Assembly (NCBI GenBank): GCA_947652115.1 | Contig: OX393565.1 | Location: 6,303,881 to 6,367,880 of the forward strand | DNA length: 64,000 nt | Direction of reading: 5' to 3' | Source: Blastomussa wellsi | Taxonomy: Eukaryota; Cnidaria; Anthozoa; Scleractinia; Plerogyridae | In this document: piece by piece, positions 44,315-55,600 of the stretch | Numbering within the stretch: the stretch's first letter is position 1 | Layout of the letters: each line of letters begins with the position of its first letter | Made by a program: the position numbers and the translations under genes | Notes under the pieces: generated by a model | Database searches by the model: none | Told to the model about the DNA's origin: nothing | What the model saw: only the letters and a program-made list of their open reading frames with translations

Positions 44315-45688
44315 TTACAGTAAGTCCACTTCTCTCAAGATTTCTTCCACAACCAGATGTTTTCTCAGTTTTCGCAAGCTGATGCCGGATTGGTTCATTA
44401 ATTGCCTTTCAATGTTGTCGCATACAGCAGTGCGGCGTAGGGAAAGCTTTGCTGTGGCTAGTTCATCGTTCTGCCAGCTAGGGACTCTGCAAACCTCGCT
44501 ATGCACTTCGACTAAGTTCTGGACTGGTTTCTCCTGTTTTTGAGGATAATTTTTGATCCCCATTTCGTCGTCGCAACTGAGCTGACTGTAACGCAAACCC
44601 TGTTTCTTCTTATAAACAGGTTTTGCGTATCCTGTCTTTCCTGGGGATTGATCTGAGTTATCGTGGAAAGAGCTTAAATGTTGAACTGATGCTGCGCGTA
44701 GTGGTTTAATGACACCTGCAGAAGGATCCTGGTGTTCTTGGCAATGGTGTTTCCTGCTTGGGAAGATTCCAGGTTCACATTCCAAGTTCTTTGGTTGAAC
44801 GTTTTTCATTTGTTGTGGCTGTGTGACTTTCGAAGTGCATTCCCTGGTTCCATAACGAGAACTTTTGGCGCAATGGAAGCTGCTAGGCTTAAATAATTCC
44901 AGTTCCTTTGGTTCTACGGTTTTTAGGATTTCTGGTGTTTTTACTTCCGCAGAAAGATTCTGGTTACCTTGGCAAGAACCTCTGGTACAAAGGAGGTTTT
45001 CAGGATTGGAGTTCAAGTCTTCCTGTTCAACGTTGTTTGCTTGTCGTGGTATTCTGTCTTCTGAAGAAGAATCCGACATTTCGTCGCAGCACCTTTTGCT
45101 GTTCAAATGGTCCTTCTGAAATGTTTTTATTCCAGCTGGTTCTCTGACCTTCAAAGAAGGGTTGTGCCCCTCCAAACTTTTGCTGTTTGTTTCGGACTTG
45201 AATTCCAAGAGTTGAACTGTTTTAGAACATCGCGTGTTTCTGACATCCGAAGAAAGATTCGGTTTCTCAGTGCGAGAAGTTTTGATTTCAAGAAAACCTT
45301 CAGTCTTCAATTCCAAGACCTTATGCTGAGCTGTCGCTGAGTGTGGGGATTTTCCTACTTCCGTGGGATTCTGATTTTCTTTGCAAAGACGTTTGCTGTT
45401 GGGGAATCCTACCAAGTCATTTTGTTGAACTATGCGTCCTTGTTGTATTTTGACTTTCATAAGAGAATCCACTTTCGTATTCTTGTTGGTACAAATGTCG
45501 CTGTAATTGAAGAATTCATCGTTAGCTTCCGTTTTGTCTTGATCTGCTGTTTTTTTGGCTTCCAGTAGAGGATCAAATTCGTTTTCGTCACCACACATTC
45601 TCCTGTAACGGAAACCTTCGAGATTGAGTTTCCTCTGGAGATAGCGAACTGCAGAATGATAGTCCATTACGCTCTTGAACAGCTGCAT
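44315..45688 (-). CDS. Repeat-containing protein of unknown function, 457 residues
   Basis: The first ATG is at 45688 (MQLFKSVMDYHSAVRYLQRK). It is preceded by CTTTCTTTTTCTTCCCAG at about 45730, a good splice acceptor, so a non-coding first exon upstream is likely. Residues ~75-350 hold about seven degenerate repeats of 35-40 residues with the pattern VQ-x-K-x-LE...R-x2-C-x-E-x-QNPS-x-EV-x2-P. Examples are RLCKENQNPTEV, GSCQGNQNLSAEV and HHCQEHQDPSAGV. The region is polar and probably disordered. The C-terminal 40 residues (RRTAVCDNIERQLMNQSGIS...) are the block shared with the 40791-41201 gene. No signal peptide or membrane segment is seen. No known domain is recognised. The uninterrupted frame of 457 codons and the paralogue argue that it is real. 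Confidence 0.75.
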   Translation of the reverse strand: MQLFKSVMDYHSAVRYLQRKLNLEGFRYRRMCGDENEFDPLLEAKKTADQDKTEANDEFFNYSDICTNKNTKVDSLMKVKIQQGRIVQQNDLVGFPNSKRLCKENQNPTEVGKSPHSATAQHKVLELKTEGFLEIKTSRTEKPNLSSDVRNTRCSKTVQLLEFKSETNSKSLEGHNPSLKVREPAGIKTFQKDHLNSKRCCDEMSDSSSEDRIPRQANNVEQEDLNSNPENLLCTRGSCQGNQNLSAEVKTPEILKTVEPKELELFKPSSFHCAKSSRYGTRECTSKVTQPQQMKNVQPKNLECEPGIFPSRKHHCQEHQDPSAGVIKPLRAASVQHLSSFHDNSDQSPGKTGYAKPVYKKKQGLRYSQLSCDDEMGIKNYPQKQEKPVQNLVEVHSEVCRVPSWQNDELATAKLSLRRTAVCDNIERQLMNQSGISLRKLRKHLVVEEILREVDLL

Positions 45689-45765
45689 TTTAGAAATCAC
45701 GGCGAAACCTCAAAGTTCGGTCCTTTGCTGGGAAGAAAAAGAAAGGTAAACAGTCGGTCTCGATA

Positions 45766-46170
45766 CAGTTCAGCGCTGGATTTTAAACTTGACCAAGTGA
45801 GTCCCTTCAAGTAAAGGTTCGTTCCAACAAGCTAAAAGAGCGTCCCAAAGTTGCACTAATTTGAAAAGATCATCTTCTAAAAATTAAGGTGATAATAATG
45901 GCCTGGCCATTTTCACGCCCAGTTCAGCGCTGGATTTTAAACTTGACCAAGTGAGTCCCTTCAAGTATTAGTAAAGTAACTGGCCATTTTCACGCCCAGT
46001 TCAGCGCTGGATTTTAAACTTGACCAAGTGAGTCCCTTCAAGTATTAGTAAAGTAACTAAAGGTTCGTTCCAACAAGCTAAAAGAGCGTCCCAAAGTTGC
46101 ACTAATTTGAAAAGATCATCTTCTAAAAATTAAGGTGATAATAATGGCCTGGCCATTTTCACGCCCAGTT
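45766..46170. repeat. Rearranged tandem duplication upstream of the 457-residue gene
   Basis: Block A (CAGTTCAGCGCTGGATTTTA...CCCTTCAAGTA, ~48 bp) occurs at 45766, 45920 and 45997. Block B (AAAGGTTCGTTCCAACAAGC...TGGCCATTTTCACGCCCAG, ~112 bp) occurs at 45813 and 46059. The order is A-B-A-a-A-a-B, where a is a short ATTAGTAAAGTAACT piece. Copies appear identical, so the event is recent. It lies 80-480 bases upstream of the start codon and may include the promoter or first exon. Confidence 0.92.
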
Positions 46171-46515
46171 GTCAGTCAATCATCAAAGCGTAAACAGCTG
46201 ACAAACAACCCGCGCTTTTTCTAGACAGGTACTGAGAACACGTGTTTCATTTTTCCTGAGAATGGGTAAAACAGCAGCAAGCTATATCTCATTTTTGTCC
46301 AGGTTATCTTTTTGTTTTATGAGATTTTGAAGCGTGTTTACTTTTCATGACGCTTGAATCTACAACATGCGATTAATGCACGAGTTCAAATTTGCATTCC
46401 GCGCCGAATGGTATGAAATGTTGGAGGTGCTATGCCTTTCGTAGTGGAACTTCTTGTTAAAGTTCGTCACTTGTATTTCAAGGAAATATTCCCAAACTTT
46501 GCAGTCAACAACACT

Positions 46516-46690
46516 CGATCAAAACAAGCAATGAAAGCAGCGAGACCGGAAGCCGAGAGGGGCCTGAAAGAGAGCGCAGTGCTCTCTCTCAGGCTCCGCG
46601 CGGCTTCGCCTCTAAATTTCACGGCTTTCACTGCTTGTTTCGATCGAGCGCGACACCAAAATAAACCGCCAGCTACGCAGGCTACATTTT
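46516..46690. repeat. Palindromic coral repeat, copy 1
   Basis: CGATCAAAACAAGCAATGAAAG...GCCGAGAGGGGCCTGAAAGA is mirrored by AGGCTCCGCGCGGC...GGCTTTCACTGCTTGTTTCGATCG. It is followed by ACCGCCAGCTACGCAGGC, a hallmark of this family. A related copy is at 61771-61960. Confidence 0.75.
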
Positions 46691-48828
46691 TGGTGTTTTG
46701 ACTTTTCTAGTCAGTAGTAAAAGGCAGTGTAAGATCATTGCCAGCCCCTAGGTATGTTTATAAAATACGGTACATCAGTCGAGATACTGTCCCGGCTTCA
46801 AGTCCCATACAGTACAGATCAGTTTGGAAGTTCGAAGGGCAAATTATCAACTGCAACATTATTGGCTAGGGCTTAGCATCTTCAGATTCTTGTCAGCAAT
46901 CGACAGGAGAGCGCTCTATGCTATTATTAACAGTTTTGATCAGATGAAATTTTTGCTAAATTATATTTTGCAAAAGGCGTGAAGTTTTTTTCGAAACTGC
47001 GTTCCCTTCAATTTTCACTTGCGTTTTTAAACCTTACCAAATAATAAAATATATGGATGTGAACTTGCCAACTGGCCGGATACTGAGTTCTTGTGTGAAT
47101 GCAGCTTGACCCGTGCCCCCAAACAAAATAAACTGAAAGACAACGCTTTCAAGCCACAGCCGCTGTGAGATTCCTTAATTTGAATGAACAATACGATACG
47201 CTGCCTGAAGATATTCAATGAATTACCTCGAAATGATCTTCCAAACACTCGGCAAAATTCAAACAAAGTCAGAATTTGAAAAGCCTGGAAAGGCTGACAC
47301 TATCCCGTTTTTAATAGACAATTTGCTAAGTTTGAAGCGAATTACAAGTTATTTCAATTTTTCTTCCGTTAGTTTTCTCGTTTACATGTCGTTAATTATT
47401 TTAACTGATTTTGGTAACTATTAGGTTTCATCAACCGTATAGCTTTCCTTAGCACTTTAAAAAGTAATCCTCAAAAATTGCATAGCGCATCCTTGCTGCG
47501 CAGAATTCTGCGCCTAATTAGCGCGCGTGCATAAGCAAAATGGCGGCCTTTCTATATGGCTTGGCTTGCGCGAGAGACAAATCATCATTTTTCTCGGATA
47601 CGAATCCAGGGAGCAATCATCTTTTTCTCTTAACTTGAATGTAGCGATCGCCTTTCTATACATCAACTCTAAAACAATTTCTATTGCAGAATAAAACAAT
47701 TATCGTCGAAAACGTGAATTTAGTTAGCACTCGTGAATGTGCGCGCCTTTAACACGAAACATACATCAAATTGCTCATTGTCATCAATGCAATACAAACA
47801 TTTTTGAATTTTTCGCTTTGCTTTCTCCCTTTTTTTCTGCTCTCTCAAAATGCGTACAGTCAACGGTGAATGAAAACGTTTCTGAAAGCTGATTATTTAC
47901 AGGATTTATACCCTGCTCCCAGAACTTTTCTTCATTCGAAAGCCATTTGCTCCTGATCTTTTTGTCCAAGAGGTTTTAACAACTTAGACGTGTTTCATGA
48001 TTTCCTACTAAGGCCTTTCCGTGAACATCGTCTTTCTCTGACTCCGAATTGAACTGTCTCGCATGGTTCAAAAGAATAAGGCTCGATCGGAAATAAAATG
48101 TCAAATTGCGCTCCAAAAACTGAAAAAGAAGTCGTGTCGGTTTAAATGGTGTGATAGCGGGCCGAAATAAACGGCGACACGTCACGGGGAGAAGAAGTTG
48201 CAACATCTCCTCCTCCTCCTCGAAAAATTCTGTCAGAATTTTGTTCTTATAAGCTAAAAGGGCCGGAGTTTGCGCCACCTTTTATTTAAAGATCGTTCTT
48301 GAGCCGTGTTTTGTGCACTCGAATGGGGTTCACGGCACGAAATTGTTGAACTAATAAAATTAATGTTTACTAAACTCGCCTTCTGTTTGAATTACTATAA
48401 TAACTCGTAATGTGAAAGTTCACGCGATTCAAATTTTCGGACACTTAGTACTTGTGAACTTTTCCTGCAAATAGCTTTGTTCGAGGCATTCGTTTCACTT
48501 ACCGTTAGAAGAAAAAATTTGGCCGAGCAGCATGCATGTGAATTGAAGAATTCTACGCCAGAACTGCATGCGCCTTGAAGCCGAGAAATGAGTTAGCGCC
48601 TGAACTTCAGTATGGTCTGAACGTCGCCTGGTTTGGCAACAAAATTGCTAACATTTATCGTTTGCATTTAAAAGCCAAGCTATTTAGCATTAACTGGTTC
48701 TCATAATTTCAGGCTGTTGTGCAGCTGGCTCGTTTTACAAAAGATAGAATCAATTTGAATTATAAAAGCTTCGACGAATTTACTCTCAGCTGTGTCAGAA
48801 CTAAACTGTTGTTTATAATGCGTTTCGT
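46691..48828. other. Spacer, no convincing gene
   Basis: Contains copy 2 of the dispersed repeat (47487-47580). The minus-strand frame 47976-48278 (with FFEEEEEMLQLLLPVTCRR) is open for 100 codons but lacks an ATG at its start and has no recognisable domain. Confidence 0.4.
47487..47580 (+). repeat. Dispersed repeat, copy 2
   Basis: Matches 38207-38299 (GCATCCTTGCTGCGCAGAAT, GCCTAATTAGCG, TATATGGCTTGGCTTGCG). The copies are 9.3 kb apart in the same orientation. Confidence 0.8.
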
Positions 48829-49188
48829 CACAGGCGGCCCATACGTTGTATGTGATTTATGTGACATTGTGTAAGAGAATATATGAGAAAAGTTCGAAAA
48901 TTGCCCTAAATTATACATGTGGAAAAGAATGCAAATTAAAATGACTTACCTTGTGTTTTCCTTACGTTATTTTGATGTCTCTGTGGTCCTGGAGTCGATT
49001 TGAAGACATTTAGGCCAGTTTACCTTCTGAGGTTTTGCCTACGACCTCAGAAGGTAAACTCGCCTAAATGGAAAACACAAGGTAAGTCATTTTAATTTGC
49101 ATTCTTTTCCACATGTAGAATTTAGGGCAATTTTCGAACTTTTCTGATATATTATCTTAAATCACATACAACGTATGGGCGGCCTGTG
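48829..49188. mobile_element. 360-bp hairpin transposon with 7-bp target duplication
   Basis: The ends CACAGGCGGCCCATACGTTG and CAACGTATGGGCGGCCTGTG are inverted, flanked on both sides by GTTTCGT. The arms run about 130 bases: GAAAAGTTCGAAAATTGCCC, AAAAGAATGCAAATTAAAAT and ACTTACCTTGTGTTTTCC all have mirror copies. A second palindrome, AGTTTACCTTCTGAGGT with its complement, sits at the centre (49017-49058). No coding sequence. Superfamily not assigned. Confidence 0.85.
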
Positions 49189-52100
49189 GTTTCGTTTGTT
49201 TTGGCAACGGCTGATTCAAATGATGGCAAATCTAATTCAGCCTTATAAGAGATTTAACAATTCTTCCTGAAGGGATGTTTTTTGTGAGTAACTAGTTTCA
49301 TCTTCCGTATATTCCTAGAATTTTGTAAGTGTTATGTCATATGGAATATTGATTGCATGCAACTGTCATAAAACTTTTGGTAGTATCATGTGCCAGATCT
49401 ACCAAAGAAGCTAAATTTACAAAAAAAAAACCTACAAAAGTTGGAAATAAAAGGAAACCTCCATTTGAAACTTTTCAGTAGCTGAAAAGCCATTTACATT
49501 TGAATCACAAAGCATTATTAATCGAGCACCTGGTAGAGTTTCGAAAATAGGAAGATATGGTATTAGAGAGGAATATATATTTGGCCAAAATTTTTACCAA
49601 GTATATAGCAAATGGTTGGTTTGCATTAATTCCACTTTTAAGGGCTTATGTGTTCCATGACTGCTCAAAATTATAAAGTAAGATTAACCAGCTGCGTTTA
49701 TTTATATTTAACCGATATTAAACTGGTAATTGATATTTGCTGAACGGTGTCTAATTTGACCGGGTTTAGAGCAAGTTTGATGGCATACTGTTTCCAGAAA
49801 TCGTATACCTCAATAATTAATACAAGAACCGATCACTTTTATAGACAACACTTGCAATATATTATTTTTCATAATTTGTCATATAAATTAGAATATTGCC
49901 TTTCCTTTCCTTGTACAGGTCGGGTGCTTCCGTCATTTTGAGAAATAAATGACGAGAAGTCGGCGATCGAAGTTATTAATTTGAAAGAAAATAAGCCACT
50001 GGCTTACACTTGTTTATAGTTGTTTTAAAGGCTTTCCTGTGAATTTACTTTTGGAGGGGTTATTATGGCCGAAAAAAAATAACGTTTCAATAAAGGTGAG
50101 CTTGTATTTGGAAGAGGCTATATTTCTGTGAACACAAAGCAATGTGAACTATCCGTACAAAACAAGTTTCATCAGATTAAAATCAAAAATCGCGTAAAAT
50201 GTCAAAAAGCGTAAATAGTAGCTTGGGGCTTTATGGTCTTTATAACCAAAAGAAAACTTTATCCTCACAGAATTAGTATCGGTAATAGCATTGGGCTGAG
50301 TAAAATTAAGGAGTAATATCGTCGTTGCGCGGCTCGGGCAATTGCTGCAACTTCCGAAAACACAAGTGGTATAAAATTTTCGGCAAACCTTCAAGGCGCG
50401 TAACTAAATCTAGCGAGCGGAACGAGAACATGCCTTGTCTAACATCACGCATAAAAACAACAAGATCGAAAAAAGGTTCAAAATAAGATGAAGACGGCAG
50501 TTATTTAAGCTTAAATCTTAATGCAAGTCGTGAAAATATACGAATAACAAGCGTACACGCAATGAGCGATGAAAAACATAAGCTTAATTTTATTCACCTG
50601 TTTGCAAGTTTTGAAGATTTCCTATGCGAACTTCTTGACATATATGTCAATCCTCAGACATCGAGAGTAGGAAACCGCGAGCCCAAACAAATTTGTTGCA
50701 GAGATAATTTCTTTTGTTTAATTCAACCATCTTCCTTCTCTGAGTAAACACATGTGCTCTTTATTTCGGGTTGCATGTGGCAAAACCGTGACAAAAACCG
50801 TATTTGACGGCTTGTAAAAACCAAGAACACCGGAACACCCCGGAACAACCCGGCACACCAGAAATACCGTCAAATGCCAATAAATTTCTAAAAAATACAT
50901 AAATAAAAAAAATAAAATTCTGGTGTGCCGGTGTTTCTGGTTTTAGTACATGCCGTATTTGACAGAAGCGAAAAGTCGCCGCAAACTCGCCAAGTGTCTA
51001 GCTGATGGAAGTTTTCCAGTTTTCAATGGAAATATTCTTCTGGTTGCTGAGATTAAGCTATCTCCATGCAGTTTTTAGGTATATACCATACGAATTCCAT
51101 TCATTTAAACATTTTCCTCAAAACCCCCCCGTCAAAAAGCAAACTCAGTGCAGCGCGCTCAGCCAATTAGAAACGAGAAATTTTCCCGCTCATCCAATCA
51201 GGATCAAGTAATTTTGCCCCGGGCAATTTACCAAAATTAATAAAAATGCCCTCTGTCTCATCCAATCAGCATTCAGTAATTTTTCCCTCTGTGTCATAAT
51301 ATTGTGGATGGCTCTTTATTTTCTAAAGTGCCGTTCAAGATACGCCTCGTTCCCTTTACAAATCAGCCTTTCAAAATATTGTCACTTCATATATGGGCCA
51401 CTTTGATCGCTAACGAGCCCTTGTTCTCAAAGAATTCTACTGAGATAGAGATCTGTCTTCAGTTTTACCTTACCTGGATAAACTGCATGTCTTATTTCGT
51501 TCAAGCTGTGCCGTACTGATCCTGCGGCAAATTGAACCGGTTTGAATGGTTTATACCACTAAAACGCACGGCTGTGAACAGCTGTGACGTTGACAGATCA
51601 GTTCAGACAATTATACTTCCTAATCCATACTTTTACACGCTAAAAAATACATTTTTGTATTTAAAAGTGAACGAGGAAGACGTGCTGCAATTGAGAAAAT
51701 GTGTTTGACCTAGAATATCCAGGCGTGAATGTAATCATTCAAACAAATCAAAGGATGAATGGACTTTAAATTGAAATATGCTGCTTAAAATCTTTAGTCC
51801 AGTGAACGGAAACATAATAGTAACTTATCGAGTGCATCACGTAAACAAATTTAACACTATTTTTTTTCCTGATTAAGTAAAATGGCGGCTGTAGAGTAGA
51901 CGAAATTATCAACGATGTTGGCAATGACAACTTTTAAGAACTTTCCAGGCATACGCTATTAAAGAAATATGGGAAACAAAGGCGCTAACTGAAAGAGATA
52001 AAGCGACGATGAAACGATTATAATCGATCTAAAAGACGGTTTTATTGCTTTTTCGTAGGACGGCAGGCACGTCCCTTGTACCAAGGGTTTTATGTTCACG

Positions 52101-52680
52101 GTACGACAACTAGCATGAATATTCATCACACGTATACTATTATCAGTTTGCAATTAAAGGAAGTTCGTAAACTGTTATCATGCGGTAACTGCGCAATTAT
52201 TCTGATGGAATTCTATAGAATTTTATAGTCACTATAGAATTAATAGTTTGAGCCGAATTTGGTAGTTCAGCTAGACCGAGCTCACGTCCCCGTGTGTCTC
52301 TTGCTATTTTACACATCAGATCTTGCTATCCAATTTCCGAATAGATCGACTCATGGCTAGGTTTACATCAGACCCAATCTGAGATCTAATGGCCATATGC
52401 TTTGGCCAGAGTCACACATATCCTCAAGAAGAAAACGCCCCTAGGTGGTTCTTAGCTGAAGGCACCATAAATTCGCTCATTGGAGGCTCATGAAGATGCC
52501 ATTATTTTGAATCATTATTTAAGTCATTTTTGTGACAGATTACCATTGAAATGCAGGAAACCTGAAAATAATAGCTTACTAAGGAAGGAGAACACTAGAG
52601 AGGTGATACTAAACCAAAAACGGACAAGGATGAGACTTGGTATTATCTAAAGGATCTTTTAGTTTGCGTCTACTCCATTC
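49189..52680. other. Spacer with scattered repeats
   Basis: Holds the inverted copy of the 16.1-kb repeat (50368-50460), the GGAACACC repeat (50800-50960) and a twofold direct repeat with TCATCCAATCAG (51190-51222 and 51254-51288). No exon was supported. Confidence 0.4.
50800..50960. repeat. GGAACACC-type foldback repeat, copy 1
   Basis: CCGTATTTGACGGCTTG, AACACCGGAACACCCCGG, CACCAGAAATACCGTCAAAT lead into an A-rich centre. Then come TTCTGGTGTGCCGGTGTTTC and ATGCCGTATTTGACAG. The family recurs at 59999-60505. Confidence 0.7.
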
Positions 52681-55600
52681 TTACAGCACAGCCACAGCGG
52701 ACAGACAAAATCCCGGCTGCACTGCATACACCGTGACAGTGTGCACGCCTGCTGTTAACTTTCTTGTCAGAACATCAACTTGAGTCCTCCTTTGTCCATT
52801 TTGCTCTTGAATTATTATTGCATCGTTTTGGTCTCCATCAAGCCAGAGGGTTCCCATTCCCCCGAAAGAGTTATGCGTTGTAACAGCCAGTTCCCTCTTG
52901 TAGCTTCCATTATAGTCGCCACCATTCTCTGGAGATGGGACGTTGAATTTCATTTTCAACATTGCCCCAGTTTGGATGGCTTTAAGGCATCTTAAGCGAT
53001 CGCGTCGAATGGGCCAGTGACTAATGTTTGCGAACTGAAAACCTGTTGCTTCGGTAAACTCGAGATCCGGAAGAGTATTCCGCAACTTTTGATCATAATC
53101 TGGTGTCAGAAGTGTCCAGCATAATGGTTTCGGAGTAACAGGATCATCAAACATTGGTTGTGCCAAAGAAGAAAGAATATCATGCTGGTCACTTTGTAGA
53201 GTACGATTTCTCAACAGTGTCATTTCCTGCGAAATAGTTTGCTCGAAGACTCCTTTAAGATATGAAATCAATAGAGCAGACATCTGAGCGTGTCCTAGTA
53301 GGCTTGGATGATAACCGTCCGAACTGAAAAGCTTTTCCAAATCTAATTCCTTGCCATCTTTTTTGGAGCATATAACGTTCCTCCAACTTAAGGACGTTAA
53401 TTTGTAATACTGGGCAATGGACTTTCCTCCTTCATCTTCGGAGTCAGGACAGTCTTGGCCAATGTCAGTCTTGTAATAATTACCTCGAAAGAAATTGGCA
53501 AGTATCAGCGCCGGGTTCGATGGTAGGCTCAGTATTATCCTTATCAACTGCTCCAATGGTTTTGCTGGCGCGAAATGTCTTCCAATGTATCTTTTGTAAT
53601 CATTGGCTGCGAGCTCCCATATGACAATGTCCGGAAGGGACCTCATATAATTTTTGATACAATAAGAAAAATACTCGGAGTCGGTACCCCCAATAGCAAC
53701 AGCATTGATCTTCAGTCGCGAGGCAGTAATTGGCGTCACCGTTTTATTCCACCAGTCTCTGAAAGCCTTATGATAAACGCCTTCGACATTTCCGCGGTCC
53801 TTTTCAATCCCACCTCCAGCGGAAATCGATCCACCAACAACAAGTACATTTAGATCAGTGCCAGCAAGAGCCTTTTTGAAGACTCTCTTCAGCCTTTGGG
53901 GTGACCCTAGATTAGCTATTCCAGAACGCAACATGCTGGGAGTGATACCTATTGCGGTTAACGATCTTTGGTAGTAGATCCAATTGCTCATAAAATCGCG
54001 AGATAATGATATCTCTAATGACTTAAGCTCGTCTCTGTAGAGCATACTCAGATCATCATTTTCACCTTTCACTGTAACGTTTCCATTATTAGAGGAACTA
54101 TTCGCAATTTTCGCGGAAAATAGGAGTTGGTCTTGCATGTGAATGGTTGAGTTTGTTGGCAAATTCTTATATTGCCCCTGGAAGTTTACTACCGTTTCAT
54201 TTACATTAGGGTGAAGATTTATGGTAGAATTCATTTCTTTATCCACCATGATAGGTATGCCCTTATGCACAGCTGGCTGCGAGGAATTGCGACTGCGATT
54301 TTTCATAAGGTCTCTTAGGGACTTCGGCGATACCACTATTATAACTCTGTTCTTTAGATCAGTAACGTTTTCCTTTTTGGAGGCTTCGGACGCAATAACT
54401 GTTTCTGGCGACGGTTTGGATACACTTGAACTAGATTGACCTCCTGATGAACTTTGTGTGGTTCCGTTTAGTTCATTAGATGGTCGTGTTACGTCCGAAC
54501 TTACCAAAGTTATAAAATCCTCCAAGTATTTCGTCAGTGATTCTTCCTTCTCTTTTATTGACCCATTTATGGCCAATCTTGAAAGGTCAAAATCGGTTTG
54601 ATTTGCGTCACCCCTTGGAAGAGAAACCAAACTAACTTGCTTCGTCGTGGTACCGACTGATTGTGCGCCTGTGGTCGTTGTATTATTGCCAACATGAATT
54701 TCTTGACCTGTTAAGGCCGTGTTAGCATTTAGCAATTTAGTTTGATTGGCATCGTTTGGATGCAGTCGTTTACGAAGATCGGTTTCATTTCCAAAGTAAC
54801 TCAATAGCACTTGATGAGATGTTGGACCATCGTGGTTATTCGATAATGAATTCGAGATGTCTCTAAGTCGTATAGAATTACCGGTGCTTAGCAGTCGAGA
54901 CACTAGTGTCTTGTTTACAAAGTTTATGTTATCGTTACTTTCCACGACAGGTCCGTTTTCCAATTTTTCATTGTCAGTTCCATTAGCGCCATCCTCTTTA
55001 TGCATCTCATTCGGAAAATTGCTTGAATTTGAAGCAATGGATAAAGTTTTGTTTGCCGCCTGAATACTCCTAACATTCCCTAATACTTCTTTATTGTTTT
55101 CAGAACCTATGGCAGAAACCTTTCGACTGGAAACGCCTCTGTAGTCTTCACGATTAACGTTAGGTATATACGGAAAGCGGTCTGTGTTTATTTTTTCCAC
55201 CTTGCCCCAATTCCCTGAGTTTATATCACCTTTTAGGTCCTTGAAAAACATTCCTTTGTCTGTTCCAATTTCTTTTTGATCGCTGTCTCTTCCAGCAAAT
55301 AAAGAATGAAATCTAGAAACTTCTTTCATCACCTGTTGCGTATCGTCAAATGCGTGGTTGTTTCTGTCGTTGGCACTTTGTGTCGGGAAGGGGTTCCTCT
55401 GGCCCTCCCCATATAGGTCTTTTAACTTTTTCATCAGACTTTGATATTCTTTAGACCAGCTGAGCAAAGAGTTGTTGTCTCTGTTTACTTGCAAAGGGAC
55501 CCCTAGTTTAGACACAAACCCGACGCCTTTTATTTGCTGTTGATTCTGCACATTGCCCTGGCTTGTAATGAAAGCGGGTTTGCCAGGTCTAGGTTGCCTG

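Noticed and set aside
47976..48278. 100-codon minus-strand frame with an EEEEE stretch
   Set aside because: Begins at GTG without an ATG, has no splice support and no domain I can name; left unannotated.
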